Numbered from the stretch's first letter, positions 1 to 9,247 are shown. The stretch: DNA of 64,000 nucleotides from Flavobacteriaceae bacterium (GCA_021739635.1 JAIPBH010000007.1:1-64000); one strand, 5' to 3'. Made by a program: numbers and translations. The notes: generated by a model not told the origin, from the sequence alone.

Positions 1-84
1 AAGGAAAGCTTTCCATCGGTTTAACTACTTAAACCACTGATATACAACTACATATATCAGCCAACACAACTTCTTTGAAGTGCT

Positions 85-114
85 AAAAAAAGCCCTATTT
101 TACAGAGCCTTTTT
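85..114 (-). terminator. Terminator of tRNA-Asp
   Basis: On the minus strand an A-rich arm ending in GGCTC pairs, with G-U wobbles, with GGGC followed by a run of T. It lies just past the 3' end of tRNA-Asp, so it most likely ends that transcript. Weak GC content limits confidence. Confidence 0.5.
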
Positions 115-124
115 ATGCAATTTG

Positions 125-198
125 CGGTCTGGACGGGACTCGAACCCGCGACCTCCGCCGTGACAGGGCGGCATTCTAACCAGCTGAACTACCAGACC
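125..198 (-). tRNA. tRNA-Asp (anticodon GTC)
   Basis: Read on the minus strand it folds as a full cloverleaf. The acceptor stem is GGTCTGG/CCAGACC, the anticodon stem CCGCC/GGCGG encloses the loop CTGTCAC with anticodon GTC, and the T arm contains GTTCGAGTCC. The discriminator base is G, the usual identity base for aspartate. The 3' CCA is not fully encoded (GCA follows), so CCA is presumably added after transcription. Confidence 0.97.
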
Positions 199-216
199 GT
201 TGCTTTATTGCGGTTG

Positions 217-246
217 CAAATATACACGCCTTTTTTTATATGTCAA
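217..246 (-). promoter_or_regulatory. Promoter of tRNA-Asp
   Basis: On the minus strand TTGACA (241-246) is followed about 19 bases later by TATATTTG (217-224). This is a perfect match to the Bacteroidota -33 TTG / -7 TAnnTTTG promoter, ending about 18 bases before the mature tRNA. Confidence 0.75.
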
Positions 247-279
247 ACGTTTTTTGCTATTTTTTAAATATTATTTTTT

Positions 280-1221
280 CTAAGCGAATTTCTGTCTTTC
301 TATCATATAGGTAGTGAGGATGTTATTAAAATTATTGTTAATATCAGCCTCTTCATATTTAATCTTGTATTGAGCACATTTCAATTTTAAACTTTCAAAA
401 TAGTTATTCACAGCTTTACTGTAATTTTCCTTAATTGTATCAGCATATAAATTAATATACTCACCAGTTTCAACATCTACAAATTGTCGTGGTTTATTAT
501 CAAAATCAAAACTTAATTCTTTGTTTTTATCAAATACGTGGAATAATATGACTTCATGTTTATTGTACTTTAAATGACGAAGTGCTTCAAATAATTTTGC
601 TTCTTCAACAGAAGATTGAAACATATCAGTAAAAAGGAAAATTAATGACCTTCTGTGAATTTTTTCAGCAATTTCGTGCAAATACTTATAAGTGTCTGTG
701 CCCTTATTTAAAGGTCTTGAAATAACTACTTGACTAAGCTGATTTAATAACATTTGATGATGGCGTTCACTTCCTTTTTCTGGAGCATAATAATCATAAG
801 TATCACTATAAATACTTAACCCAATGGCATCACGCTGTTTTTTTAAAATATGCATTAAGGAGGCTGCTGCAAGTGCAGAAAAAGCTATTTTATTAAGATG
901 ATCCAGATTAAAAGTATCTATTTTAGGATAATGCATAGAACTGCTATTATCTATAATGATGTGGCATCTTAAATTTGTTTCATCGTCATAACGTTTGGTG
1001 TATAACTTATCTGTTTTTGCAAATAACTTCCAATCTATATGCCTTGTACTTTCACCTTGATTATATATTTTATGTTCTGAAAATTCAGCAGAAAACCCAT
1101 GAAAGGGACTTTTATGCATCCCTGCAATAAACCCTTCCACTACTTGTTTAGCTAATAGCTCAAGGTTTTTAAATCCGCTTACTTTATTAAGCTCTTGCTG
1201 AATATTCATTTTTTCAAACAT
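280..1221 (-). CDS. DUF58 / von Willebrand A-like protein
   Basis: This is a 313-residue protein of the DUF58 family. The family signature lies at about residues 40-82 (EFSEH, R60, IDWK, KRYDDETN). A MIDAS-like metal-binding motif DNSSS follows at 91-95, as in von Willebrand A folds. No signal peptide or membrane segment is seen, so it is probably cytoplasmic. DUF58 proteins usually sit beside MoxR AAA ATPases and are thought to act as chaperone partners. The moxR gene is not visible here and may lie outside the window. The start at 1221 is the longest choice; the ATG at 1209 (MNIQQEL), preceded by an A-rich stretch, is equally likely. It lies 82 bases downstream of clpP on the same strand. 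Confidence 0.85.
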   Translation of the reverse strand: MFEKMNIQQELNKVSGFKNLELLAKQVVEGFIAGMHKSPFHGFSAEFSEHKIYNQGESTRHIDWKLFAKTDKLYTKRYDDETNLRCHIIIDNSSSMHYPKIDTFNLDHLNKIAFSALAAASLMHILKKQRDAIGLSIYSDTYDYYAPEKGSERHHQMLLNQLSQVVISRPLNKGTDTYKYLHEIAEKIHRRSLIFLFTDMFQSSVEEAKLFEALRHLKYNKHEVILFHVFDKNKELSFDFDNKPRQFVDVETGEYINLYADTIKENYSKAVNNYFESLKLKCAQYKIKYEEADINNNFNNILTTYMIERQKFA

Positions 1222-1303
1222 TAGTCTATTTTGCTTCTAGAAACAAAATATATAACCATAAATAAATTAAAATTGGTATTTTCTCTTCTCTATACTCTCT
1301 TTT

Positions 1304-1846
1304 CTATATAATGCCGTCAACTATCCCATAGGCAACAGATTCTTCAGCTCCCATCCAATGGTCTCGGTTAAAATCTTTCATTACCTTATCAAATGATTGA
1401 CCACAGTTATCTGCTAGTATTTTGGCACTTAACTCTTTGGTTATAATAATTTCTTTAGCAGTAATTTCAATATCACTGGCTTGACCACGAGCGCCTCCAC
1501 TTGGTTGATGAATCATTACTCTGGCATGTGGTTGAATAAATCTTTTACCTTTTTGTCCGGCAGAAAGTATGATAGACCCCATTGACGCAGCAAAACCTGT
1601 ACATATAGTTGAAACATGACTGTTTAATGACTTCATACAATCATAAATAGCAAAGCCTGACGTTACATAACCACCTGGACTGTTTATATATAATTGAATA
1701 TCATTAGTTCCTATAGAATCTAAGTACATTAGTCTATCAATAACATGTTTTGCTGATTTATCATCAACTTGACCCCAAAGAAACACTTTACGTTGTTCTA
1801 TAAATTTAGCATCAATAGCGTCTTGAATTTTTATTTTATCACTCAT
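1304..1846 (-). CDS. clpP: ATP-dependent Clp protease proteolytic subunit ClpP
   Basis: A 180-residue serine protease subunit of the ClpP family, which forms the proteolytic barrel that degrades proteins unfolded by ClpA/ClpX-type ATPases. The catalytic triad is readable: Ser88 in GFAASMGS, His113 in MIHQPSGG and Asp162 in NRDHWM. The substrate-binding strand INSPGG is at about 55-59. The protein is slightly shorter than standard ClpP (about 190-200 residues): it begins close to the protease core without a propeptide and ends right after YGIVDGII. Flavobacteria often carry more than one clpP. With no clpX next to it, this may be the secondary copy. It is separated from trxA upstream by a terminator. 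Confidence 0.93.
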   Translation of the reverse strand: MSDKIKIQDAIDAKFIEQRKVFLWGQVDDKSAKHVIDRLMYLDSIGTNDIQLYINSPGGYVTSGFAIYDCMKSLNSHVSTICTGFAASMGSIILSAGQKGKRFIQPHARVMIHQPSGGARGQASDIEITAKEIIITKELSAKILADNCGQSFDKVMKDFNRDHWMGAEESVAYGIVDGII

Positions 1847-1870
1847 TACATTTAATTTTTAACTAAAATA

Positions 1871-1902
1871 AAAAAAGGTTTGCCATTACAGCAAACCTTT
1901 TT
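1871..1902 (-). terminator. Terminator of trxA
   Basis: The hairpin AAAGGTTTGC / GCAAACCTTT has a 7-base loop (CATTACA). It lies between the end of trxA and the start of clpP and is followed on the minus strand by a T run, which is the form of an intrinsic terminator. Confidence 0.8.
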
Positions 1903-1923
1903 GTTTTCTTTTTCAATTACTTT

Positions 1924-2241
1924 TTATAAAAGTGCGTCAATTGCTTCTGTGTAAGCATTTTTGGGTGCTACACCAACTTGACGCCCTACTACTTCACCAT
2001 TTTGAAAAACTAAAACAGTAGGTATGTTACGTACACCATATTTTGCAGCAAATTCTTGATTTGCATCAACATCTACCTTACCAACTATAGCTTTTCCAGC
2101 GTATTCTTCACTTATTTGTTCAATGATAGGTCCTACCATTCTACAAGGTCCGCACCATGCTGCCCAAAAATCAACCATTACAGGTTTATTGCTTTTCAAA
2201 ACAGTTTCTTCAAAAGATGCATCTGTTATTTCTAATGCCAT
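1924..2241 (-). CDS. trxA: Thioredoxin
   Basis: A 105-residue classical thioredoxin, a cytoplasmic disulfide reductase recycled by thioredoxin reductase. The active site WCGPC is at residues 29-33 and the cis-proline is Pro74 in RNIPT. Asp25-Phe26 before the active site and the length match the family. It has no signal peptide. It has its own predicted promoter upstream (TAATTTTG on the minus strand) and its own terminator, so it looks monocistronic. In flavobacterial genomes trxA is often found near dnaE, as here. Confidence 0.97.
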   Translation of the reverse strand: MALEITDASFEETVLKSNKPVMVDFWAAWCGPCRMVGPIIEQISEEYAGKAIVGKVDVDANQEFAAKYGVRNIPTVLVFQNGEVVGRQVGVAPKNAYTEAIDALL

Positions 2242-2281
2242 AATATTTAATTTAATTGTGTTTTAACTTCTAACTAATATA

Positions 2282-2315
2282 CAAAATTAATCAAAAAATT
2301 CTCTAAAGTTTACAA
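2282..2315 (-). promoter_or_regulatory. Predicted trxA promoter
   Basis: On the minus strand there is a perfect -7 element TAATTTTG (2282-2289), with a possible -33 TTG at 2313-2315 (spacing 23). The predicted start of transcription is about 35 bases before the trxA ATG. Confidence 0.5.
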
Positions 2316-2423
2316 GCTAGTAATTTGTTTTACTTATAACCTTATTGTTGCACTTTATTGTTGATGGATAAACTGACTTTTTTTAATTATCCAACGTAAA
2401 TAAATAATGAAAAATCTATAAAA

Positions 2424-2455
2424 AAAGAGCGGCCATTGGGATTTGGCAGCTCTTT
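2424..2455 (-). terminator. Terminator of the lipoprotein gene
   Basis: AAAGAGC pairs with GCTCTTT and GCCA with TGGC inside it. A T run follows on the minus strand. It lies about 23 bases past the stop of the lipoprotein gene. Confidence 0.7.
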
Positions 2456-2477
2456 AAAAAAGATATGGGGCTACTTG

Positions 2478-3344
2478 TTAATGATATCTTTTTCTTCCTA
2501 ATTCAATTTCTGTAACTGTACCATCTGGAGCTGTTTTGGTAGCAATATTATCACAAGTACCATCTCCATAATCTAGAATTGTAGTACCTTCAACCGTTGT
2601 ATATTCTTTAATTCCACTAGCTATATATAAACATTCTGATGGTTTTACAAGTGGTGTTGTGATTTCAACACTAAAGGTAGCTCCACTAACGTCTGTATAA
2701 ACACATGAACCTGTAATTGTTTTTTCATCATCAAAACAAGAATCTGTGTCTCCACCTGAAGTTATTTCAATTGTTCTTGTACCAACTTTTGAAAAAGTAC
2801 CTTCATCTGTTTCAACAGAAATATTTACTGTACCTGTCATTTCTGGGTTTCCATTTTCATTGCTTGATGTGAATACATAAGTTTTTGTGCCATTTATGAT
2901 GTAACCATTGATGCTTAAATTATCAATAGTGATGGTTCTTTCTGCATTGGTATCAGTAAGTGACCAAACTTTAGTGATGGTTCCGGTAATTATATTTCCA
3001 TCATTGTCTAAACAATCTCCGGTAAATGTGATTGTTGCGGTTATTGTATTTTCATCTATTGAAACAAGGATATCTGCACAATCTCTAAAAAAACCTGAGC
3101 GTCCAAATTTACTTGTGCCATCAGTTTTTGAAGTAACATCTTTGTTGGTTAAGGATGCAGACATATCTACACCAAAAGAGCTTTCAGAATACAAAGAAAT
3201 GTCATCTAAAACACTTTCTGCTTCTTCTATAACAGCTTCACTTGAAACAGCTATTTCACTTGTAATAGGTTCTGAAACTGTGTCGTCTTGGCAAGAAACA
3301 AAACCAAAAACGATTAATAAAAATAAAATTTTTAAAGTTTTCAT
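2478..3344 (-). CDS. Hypothetical cell-envelope lipoprotein
   Basis: A 288-residue protein with a lipoprotein signal: a hydrophobic stretch ending in FGFVSC, with the lipidated cysteine at residue 19. The rest is beta-rich and rich in Thr, Asp and Gly, with several spaced cysteines (FRDC, TGDC, DSC, TGSC, SEC, GTC) that could form disulfides outside the cytoplasm. A stretch such as TGTITKVWSLT suggests beta repeats. I do not recognise a catalytic domain and assign no function. It probably sits in the outer membrane or on the surface. It is monocistronic with its own terminator. The long open frame on the opposite strand across its 5' half is a shadow. Confidence 0.75.
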   Translation of the reverse strand: MKTLKILFLLIVFGFVSCQDDTVSEPITSEIAVSSEAVIEEAESVLDDISLYSESSFGVDMSASLTNKDVTSKTDGTSKFGRSGFFRDCADILVSIDENTITATITFTGDCLDNDGNIITGTITKVWSLTDTNAERTITIDNLSINGYIINGTKTYVFTSSNENGNPEMTGTVNISVETDEGTFSKVGTRTIEITSGGDTDSCFDDEKTITGSCVYTDVSGATFSVEITTPLVKPSECLYIASGIKEYTTVEGTTILDYGDGTCDNIATKTAPDGTVTEIELGRKRYH

Positions 3345-3420
3345 GATATGGGATTTTATTATATGTTATTTACTGATATAACACGCAAAGAATAAAATCT
3401 CCTACCCTTAAAATGAAAAA

Positions 3421-6400
3421 TTAATTTAATTTATAGTAAACTTGTTGATTTTCAAGTTCTTCTAATAACTCTTGTGATATTTTTATTTTTTTCTTTCTAC
3501 TTGGCATGTTAAGTTTAATACTTTCGTCATGATCATAAACCACAAAATTTAATATTTGACTTCCTGGATGCATATTCAATAAGTCATTTAAAGCAATAAT
3601 TTTATCGCTTTGAATCTCTTTAATATTTAGTTGTATTGATAATTTTTTTGCATAACTATCCATAACGTCATGCAATAACTGAAAATTATTAAATTGCAAA
3701 CGAGGCTCTCCCATTTTTTGAGTATCCTTGTTCATCCACCCTTCTCTAATAAAGGCTTTAACAAATACAAAACTATTTTTTAATAAAAAATGTCTGAACT
3801 TGAGATATTCTTCTCCAAAAATGCGAAACTCAAAACTGTCTGTATAATCTTCAACAGTAAAAGTAGCCCATCCTTTTCCTTGTTTTGTAACCCTATGTTG
3901 TACATCTGTAACTACGCCTCCAAAAGTGAGTTCTTTATTTACACAAGCTTCTAAATCTTTAAACATTGCCAAGCTTGCATTACAAAATGTATTCATTTCG
4001 GTTTTAAAATCATCTAACGGATGGCCAGAAATATAAATTCCTACCACTTCTTTTTCTCTCGCTAACTTTTCCATAGTTCCCCAAGTTTCGCATGGTGGCA
4101 CTTGTGGTTCTGCAATTTGAATATCACTAGCATCACCAAACAAACTCACCTGTGAGGAATTTTCATTTTCTTGATGCTTACTACCATATCTAATTGCTTT
4201 TTCTAAAAAAGTGATTCCGTCTCCTTCATCCTGAAAATATTGGGCTCTATGGGTTTCAGTAAAACAATCAAAACCTCCTGCTAAAGCTAAATTTTCAAAC
4301 GCTTTTTTGTTAGCCGCTCTTAAATCTATCCGTTTTGCTAAATCAAAAATGGATTTATAATGTCCATTTTCTTTTCTGTTTTCAACAATCGTTTTTACAG
4401 CGCCATGACCAACACCTTTAACAGCACCCATACCAAAACGAACCGCGTTATCTTTGTTAACTGAAAATTTATAATAGGATTCATTAACATCTGGCCCAAG
4501 CACATTTAATTTCATGCGTTTACATTCTTCCATAAAAAACGTAACTTGTTTGATATCATTCATGTTATTTGAAAGTACTGCTGCCATATATTCTGCAGGA
4601 TAATGTGCTTTTAAATAGGCTGTTTGATAAGCTATCCAAGCATAACAAGTAGAATGTGATTTATTGAAAGCGTAGCTGGCAAAAGCTTCCCAATCTTTCC
4701 AAATTTTTTCTAATTTATCTTTATCATGGCCTTTAGCTCCTGCTTGTTCAATAAATTTTGGTTTCATTTTATCTAAAACCGCAATTTGCTTTTTTCCCAT
4801 AGCTTTTCTTAAAACATCGGCTTCACCTTTTGTGAAATCAGCCAATTTTTGAGAAAGGAGCATTACCTGTTCTTGATAAACCGTAATACCATAAGTGTCT
4901 TTTAAATATTCTTCCATGGCTGGAAGATCATAATCAATGGTTTCTTCACCATGTTTACGTTTAACAAAACTTGGTATGTATTCCATGGGTCCTGGACGAT
5001 ATAAAGCGTTCATAGCAATAAGGTCATCAAAAACCGATGGCTTTAAATCTTTTAAATGCTTTTGCATTCCAGGTGATTCGTATTGAAATACGCCTACTGT
5101 TTCTCCTTTTTGAAATAATTCATAGGTTTTATCATCATCTAAAGGAAAATTATCTGGGTCTAATAAAATGCCATGTTTAGCTTTTACAATCTTTACCGTA
5201 TCCTTAATTAAGGTTAAGGTTTTTAATCCTAAGAAGTCCATTTTAAGTAATCCGGCTTCTTCAACCACAGAGTTGTCAAACTGAGTGACATATAAATCTG
5301 AATCTTTTGCAGTAGCTACCGGTACAAAATCTGTAATATCGCTTGGCGTAATAATAACACCACACGCATGAATTCCTGTATTTCTTAAAGACCCTTCTAA
5401 TATTTTGGCTAAGTTTATAGTTTCGGCCTCTAAATCTTCTCCTTCAGAAATATTTAATAATTGATTGACTTTTTCTAAGTCTTCAGCTCTAAATGTGCTA
5501 TTTAATTCTTTTTCACTTAAACCAAAAATCTTGTTCAGTTTAGACATGGTTGGAATTAATTTTGCAATCCTATCGGCATCAAACAAAGGTAAATCTAATA
5601 CTCGAGCTGTATCGCGAATAGAAGATTTAGCAGCCATAGTACCATAAGTGATAATTTGTGCCACTTGATTGCTACCGTATTTTTTAATAACGTAATCCAT
5701 AACCCGACCACGACCTTCATCATCAAAATCAATATCAATATCGGGCATGCTAATACGATCTGGATTTAAGAATCTCTCAAAAAGTAAATCATACTTTAAC
5801 GGGTCAATATTAGTTATCCAAAGGCAATACGCTACTACTGAACCTGCTGCAGAACCACGACCTGGACCAACAGACACATCCATATTTCTGGCTTCTCGAA
5901 TAAAATCTTCAACAATTAAAAAATAGCCCGGATATCCAGTTTTTTCAATAACTTCTAACTCAAAATCTAAGCGTTCTTTAATTTCAGGAGTTAAATCAGC
6001 ATAGCGTTTCTCGGCTCCTTGATAGGTTAAATGACGTAAATAGGCATTTTCACCACGCTTTCCGCCATCAATTTTATCTTCTTCATTTACAAATTCTTTT
6101 GGAATATCAAATTTTGGAAGTAAAACTTCTCGAGATAATTGATAGTCTTCAATTTTATCAACTACTTCTTTAATATTTGAAATGGCTTGAGGCAAATCTT
6201 TAAACAAGCTTTTCATAGCTTCAGAAGACTTGAAAAAGTATTCCTTATTTGGCATGCCATAACGATACCCGCGACCTCTTCCTATAGGTGTTGCCTGCTT
6301 TTCACCATCTTTAACACACAATAAAATATCATGTGCATTAGCATCTTCTTGCTCGGCATAATAAGTATTATTCGTGGCAATAATTTTAATGTTGTGTTGT

Positions 6401-7821
6401 TCTGCCAACTTAATTAAAGTTGGATTTACGCGTTTTTCATCTTCTTGATTATGGCGCATAATTTCAACATATAAATCATCCTGAAACTGTTCTTTCCACC
6501 ACAACAAAGCTTCTTCTGCCTGATTTTCTCCAATATTTAAAACCTTACTAGGCACTTCACCATATAAATTACCTGTAAGGACTATTAAATCATCTTTATA
6601 TCTTTCAATTAATTTTCGGTCAATTCTTGGCACATAATAAAACCCATCTGTATAAGCAATAGATGATAATTTTGCTAAACTATGATAACCTTTTTTGTTT
6701 TTTGCAAGCAGGACTATTTGATAGCCATTATCTTTCCTAGACTTATCTAAATGATTGTCACAAACAAAAAACTCACAACCTAAAATGGGTTTAATTTCAT
6801 TTAGAGTTGGCAATTCTCCTTTTGCAATGGCCTCTTCATTTTTGGCCTTTACTGCTTTATTATGAAACGTTACTTCTTTTACAAAATGAAAAGCACCCAT
6901 CATGTTTCCGTGATCGGTTAATGCTACTGCAGGCATATTATATTTTGCTGCTGAAGCCACTAATTTTTTAATACTTATGGTAGATTGTAAAATGGAAAAT
7001 TGCGAATGATTGTGAAGATGAACAAAATCAACATCTGCCAATTCTGCAATGTTTTCTTTAATCTCTTGTGATGAGATTGTTGTTGAAACAGATTTTTTTA
7101 ATTGCTCCCTAATTTTTGCACTTTCATTTTTTAGGTTGATATGTTTTAAACCTAAAAGTTGAATTTCTGTTGGATTGTACTCGTTGAATTCTTTAAAATA
7201 ATCTGGCTTAACATCTAATTGCTCTTTTGTAAATTCACTCAAACGAATCAATTCAAAAAAGCATCGTGTTGTAGCCTCCACATCGGCGGTTGCATTATGA
7301 GCTTCAACAAAGCGTTCATTAAACAAAAACTCATGCAATTCTGAAAGTGTAGGCAATTTAAATTTACCATATCGTCCACCAGGGATTTGACATAAAGCAG
7401 CTGTATGTTCTGTACAGGTATCTAAAACTGGTAATTGTTGCAATACATTATCTAGCCCTTCTCTGAAAAATTCAGCACCCATAATGTTTAAGTCAAACTT
7501 GACGTTTTGACCAACAATAAATTTAGTCTTACTTAAAGCTTCATTAAATTTTTGTAAAACCTCAATTAATGGGATACCTTGTTCTTGAGCCAACTCTGTA
7601 GAAATACCATGAATTTTCTCTGCATCAAAAGGAATATTAAACCCTTCTGGTTTAACCAAATAATCTTGGTGCTCTATACAATTACCAAAAGCATCATGCA
7701 ATTGCCATGCTATTTGTATGCATCTTGGCCAGTTGTTTGAATCACTAATAGGTGCATCCCAACGTTTTGGCAAACCTGTAGTTTCAGTATCAAAAATTAA
7801 ATACATAGAGTTATTTTTCAC
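3421..7821 (-). CDS. dnaE: DNA polymerase III alpha subunit with N-terminal proofreading exonuclease
   Basis: The 1466-residue replicative DNA polymerase. Residues about 5-195 are a DnaQ-type DEDDh 3'-5' exonuclease: D11 and E13 in FDTETTG, D110 in NVKFD, H175 and D180 in HNATAD. A linker leads to a PHP domain starting near 266 (FVHLHNHSQFS). The polymerase core has PGRGSAAGS and the catalytic aspartates in PDIDIDFDDEGR. A helix-hairpin-helix and an OB fold (LTFGGVVTDVQHR) form the C-terminal part. E. coli DnaE is about 1160 residues; the extra length is the exonuclease, normally a separate epsilon subunit. The arrangement is known from flavobacterial DnaE. No intein or frameshift is seen. 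It is transcribed divergently from the cytochrome locus. Confidence 0.97.
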   Translation of the reverse strand: MKNNSMYLIFDTETTGLPKRWDAPISDSNNWPRCIQIAWQLHDAFGNCIEHQDYLVKPEGFNIPFDAEKIHGISTELAQEQGIPLIEVLQKFNEALSKTKFIVGQNVKFDLNIMGAEFFREGLDNVLQQLPVLDTCTEHTAALCQIPGGRYGKFKLPTLSELHEFLFNERFVEAHNATADVEATTRCFFELIRLSEFTKEQLDVKPDYFKEFNEYNPTEIQLLGLKHINLKNESAKIREQLKKSVSTTISSQEIKENIAELADVDFVHLHNHSQFSILQSTISIKKLVASAAKYNMPAVALTDHGNMMGAFHFVKEVTFHNKAVKAKNEEAIAKGELPTLNEIKPILGCEFFVCDNHLDKSRKDNGYQIVLLAKNKKGYHSLAKLSSIAYTDGFYYVPRIDRKLIERYKDDLIVLTGNLYGEVPSKVLNIGENQAEEALLWWKEQFQDDLYVEIMRHNQEDEKRVNPTLIKLAEQHNIKIIATNNTYYAEQEDANAHDILLCVKDGEKQATPIGRGRGYRYGMPNKEYFFKSSEAMKSLFKDLPQAISNIKEVVDKIEDYQLSREVLLPKFDIPKEFVNEEDKIDGGKRGENAYLRHLTYQGAEKRYADLTPEIKERLDFELEVIEKTGYPGYFLIVEDFIREARNMDVSVGPGRGSAAGSVVAYCLWITNIDPLKYDLLFERFLNPDRISMPDIDIDFDDEGRGRVMDYVIKKYGSNQVAQIITYGTMAAKSSIRDTARVLDLPLFDADRIAKLIPTMSKLNKIFGLSEKELNSTFRAEDLEKVNQLLNISEGEDLEAETINLAKILEGSLRNTGIHACGVIITPSDITDFVPVATAKDSDLYVTQFDNSVVEEAGLLKMDFLGLKTLTLIKDTVKIVKAKHGILLDPDNFPLDDDKTYELFQKGETVGVFQYESPGMQKHLKDLKPSVFDDLIAMNALYRPGPMEYIPSFVKRKHGEETIDYDLPAMEEYLKDTYGITVYQEQVMLLSQKLADFTKGEADVLRKAMGKKQIAVLDKMKPKFIEQAGAKGHDKDKLEKIWKDWEAFASYAFNKSHSTCYAWIAYQTAYLKAHYPAEYMAAVLSNNMNDIKQVTFFMEECKRMKLNVLGPDVNESYYKFSVNKDNAVRFGMGAVKGVGHGAVKTIVENRKENGHYKSIFDLAKRIDLRAANKKAFENLALAGGFDCFTETHRAQYFQDEGDGITFLEKAIRYGSKHQENENSSQVSLFGDASDIQIAEPQVPPCETWGTMEKLAREKEVVGIYISGHPLDDFKTEMNTFCNASLAMFKDLEACVNKELTFGGVVTDVQHRVTKQGKGWATFTVEDYTDSFEFRIFGEEYLKFRHFLLKNSFVFVKAFIREGWMNKDTQKMGEPRLQFNNFQLLHDVMDSYAKKLSIQLNIKEIQSDKIIALNDLLNMHPGSQILNFVVYDHDESIKLNMPSRKKKIKISQELLEELENQQVYYKLN

Positions 7822-7945
7822 AATAAATAAGCGTGTTAAAAATACTAATTATTACCTATTTATACGGGTTAAATTATAATCACTTATAAACAAAAAAAAG
7901 TGCTTAAAATCACACTTTAAAGTTTTTTCAAAATAAAATCATATA

Positions 7946-7988
7946 TGACAAAAATCATATTTTGAGTAACATTTGTTACATAATTTTA
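7946..7988 (+). promoter_or_regulatory. CRP/FNR-type promoter of the multiheme cytochrome operon
   Basis: TGACAAAAATCA (7946-7957) fits TGAY-N4-RTCA. After exactly 23 bases comes TAATTTTA (7981-7988), one mismatch from the -7 consensus. Transcription would start near 7993, placing the palindrome centre at about -41.5 as in class II CRP/FNR activation. The same geometry recurs at seven other promoters in this window. The regulator is not encoded here. Confidence 0.65.
7966..7979. promoter_or_regulatory. GTAAC-N4-GTTAC palindrome
   Basis: The perfect inverted repeat GTAACATTTGTTAC has its centre 21 bases from the TGA palindrome and about 20 bases before the predicted transcription start, so a bound protein would overlap the promoter. 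Matching palindromes occur at 14642-14655 and 18479-18492, but upstream of the TGA box there. It is probably the site of a second regulator. Confidence 0.5.
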
Positions 7989-8026
7989 CACCAAGATTTT
8001 AAATAAAATATCAAAATACAGTTATT

Positions 8027-9166
8027 ATGAAAAATTTCAAATTAATAATAAACTTGGTTATCGTTGTATCCAGTTTAATGTTTTTCCAATGTACCAGTGA
8101 GTATACACCCATAGTAGGACCAGCTGGAGCAGATGGTGTTGATGGTGTTGACGGTGTTGATGGCGTGGATGCCTCAGCAGCGGCTTGTATTACATGTCAC
8201 TCTTCTACACATCGCAACCCAATAATTAATGCTTATGCCACTTCTGGACATGGTTCTGGTGGTTCATGGGCTAGAGGCACAAGTGCAGATTGCGCACAAT
8301 GTCACAACAATGAAGGTTATATTGATTACTTATCTGGTAATTTTTATGCTATTGATGGAACTACAGGCGATTATGCTACTCATCCTGTTACAGGTGAATT
8401 AATTCCTTCTGCAAATCCAAACGGATACGCTGTGTCTAATCCTATTAATTGTACAGGTTGTCATACCGCTCACAGATCATTTGATTTTGAAAATGATGGT
8501 AACGATTATGCTCTAAGAAATATTGATCCTGTTAAACTAGACTTAGACCCAACCATTACCATTGACTTTGCAAATAGCGCAGATGCACTAGGATTAAGTA
8601 ATGCTTGTATTACATGTCACCAACCAAGAACTAGTTATCCTATTCCTGTTGGAACAGCAGATATAACTATTACTAGTTCTAGATACGGACCACACCATGG
8701 CCCACAAAGTACCATGTTAGAAGGTATTATGGGTGCTAATATAGCTGGATCTACCGGTTATCCTGGAGTTGCTAGTTCTACACACAGAACTGGTTCTTCA
8801 TGCGTTGCATGTCATATGGGAGAATCTACAGTGGCTACCGAAGGTGGACATACTTGGATTCCTTCTCCTGATGCTTGTGTAACTTGCCATACCAATGGAG
8901 CTCCTACAGAAGTTGCAGGTTTTGCACAAGACTTTTCAACATTACATGATTTATTAGTGGCCAAAGGGTATATATCTGCAACTGGTAGTGTACTAGGTGC
9001 AAGCGGATCAAACGCTAGTGGAACAAACCCACTTGTTGTTCCAATAAAAGATGCGCAAGCTATTTGGAATTACAAAACTTTAGAAGAAGATAAAAGTAAC
9101 GGTGTACACAATCCAACGTATGCTAAAGCTTTACTTAAAAACTCTATTGAAGCCCTACAAGATTAA
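8027..9166 (+). CDS. Six-heme c-type cytochrome lipoprotein
   Basis: A 379-residue exported lipoprotein (signal ending MFFQC, lipid cysteine C22) with six CxxCH heme motifs starting at about residues 54, 89, 142, 194, 259 and 284. Extra histidines (GHGSGG, HTAH, GPHHGP, EGGHTW) could give bis-His hemes. Residues 37-49 are a collagen-like GVD repeat, probably a flexible stalk between the membrane anchor and the heme domain. It leads an operon with a one-heme lipoprotein and a DUF5777 barrel. The likely role is periplasmic or outer-membrane electron transfer, possibly as terminal reductase or surface conduit. The substrate cannot be deduced. It does not show the CxxCK heme typical of NrfA. Transcription probably starts at the CRP/FNR-type promoter 34 bases upstream. 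Confidence 0.88.
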   Translation: MKNFKLIINLVIVVSSLMFFQCTSEYTPIVGPAGADGVDGVDGVDGVDASAAACITCHSSTHRNPIINAYATSGHGSGGSWARGTSADCAQCHNNEGYIDYLSGNFYAIDGTTGDYATHPVTGELIPSANPNGYAVSNPINCTGCHTAHRSFDFENDGNDYALRNIDPVKLDLDPTITIDFANSADALGLSNACITCHQPRTSYPIPVGTADITITSSRYGPHHGPQSTMLEGIMGANIAGSTGYPGVASSTHRTGSSCVACHMGESTVATEGGHTWIPSPDACVTCHTNGAPTEVAGFAQDFSTLHDLLVAKGYISATGSVLGASGSNASGTNPLVVPIKDAQAIWNYKTLEEDKSNGVHNPTYAKALLKNSIEALQD

Positions 9167-9182
9167 TAGCTAGATATTTTAT

Positions 9183-9216
9183 ATAGCTCAGGAGATAAAA
9201 ATCACTCCTGAGCTAT
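9183..9216 (+). terminator. 12-bp hairpin after the six-heme cytochrome gene
   Basis: A perfect stem ATAGCTCAGGAG / CTCCTGAGCTAT with a 10-base loop, not followed by a T run. It is more likely a transcript-stabilising or attenuating hairpin than a full terminator, and could make the cytochrome mRNA more abundant than the downstream genes. Confidence 0.5.
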
Positions 9217-9247
9217 TAATAATGTCATGCTGTTTTTTAAAAATAGC

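Noticed and set aside
2908-3381. A 157-codon open frame on the plus strand
   Set aside because: It lies opposite a lipoprotein gene with a clear signal peptide and terminator; its own translation shows no family or signal features.
7897-7918. Hairpin AAAGTG/CACTTT between dnaE and the cytochrome operon as terminator
   Set aside because: It lies between two divergent starts, where no transcript needs to end, and the stem is weak.
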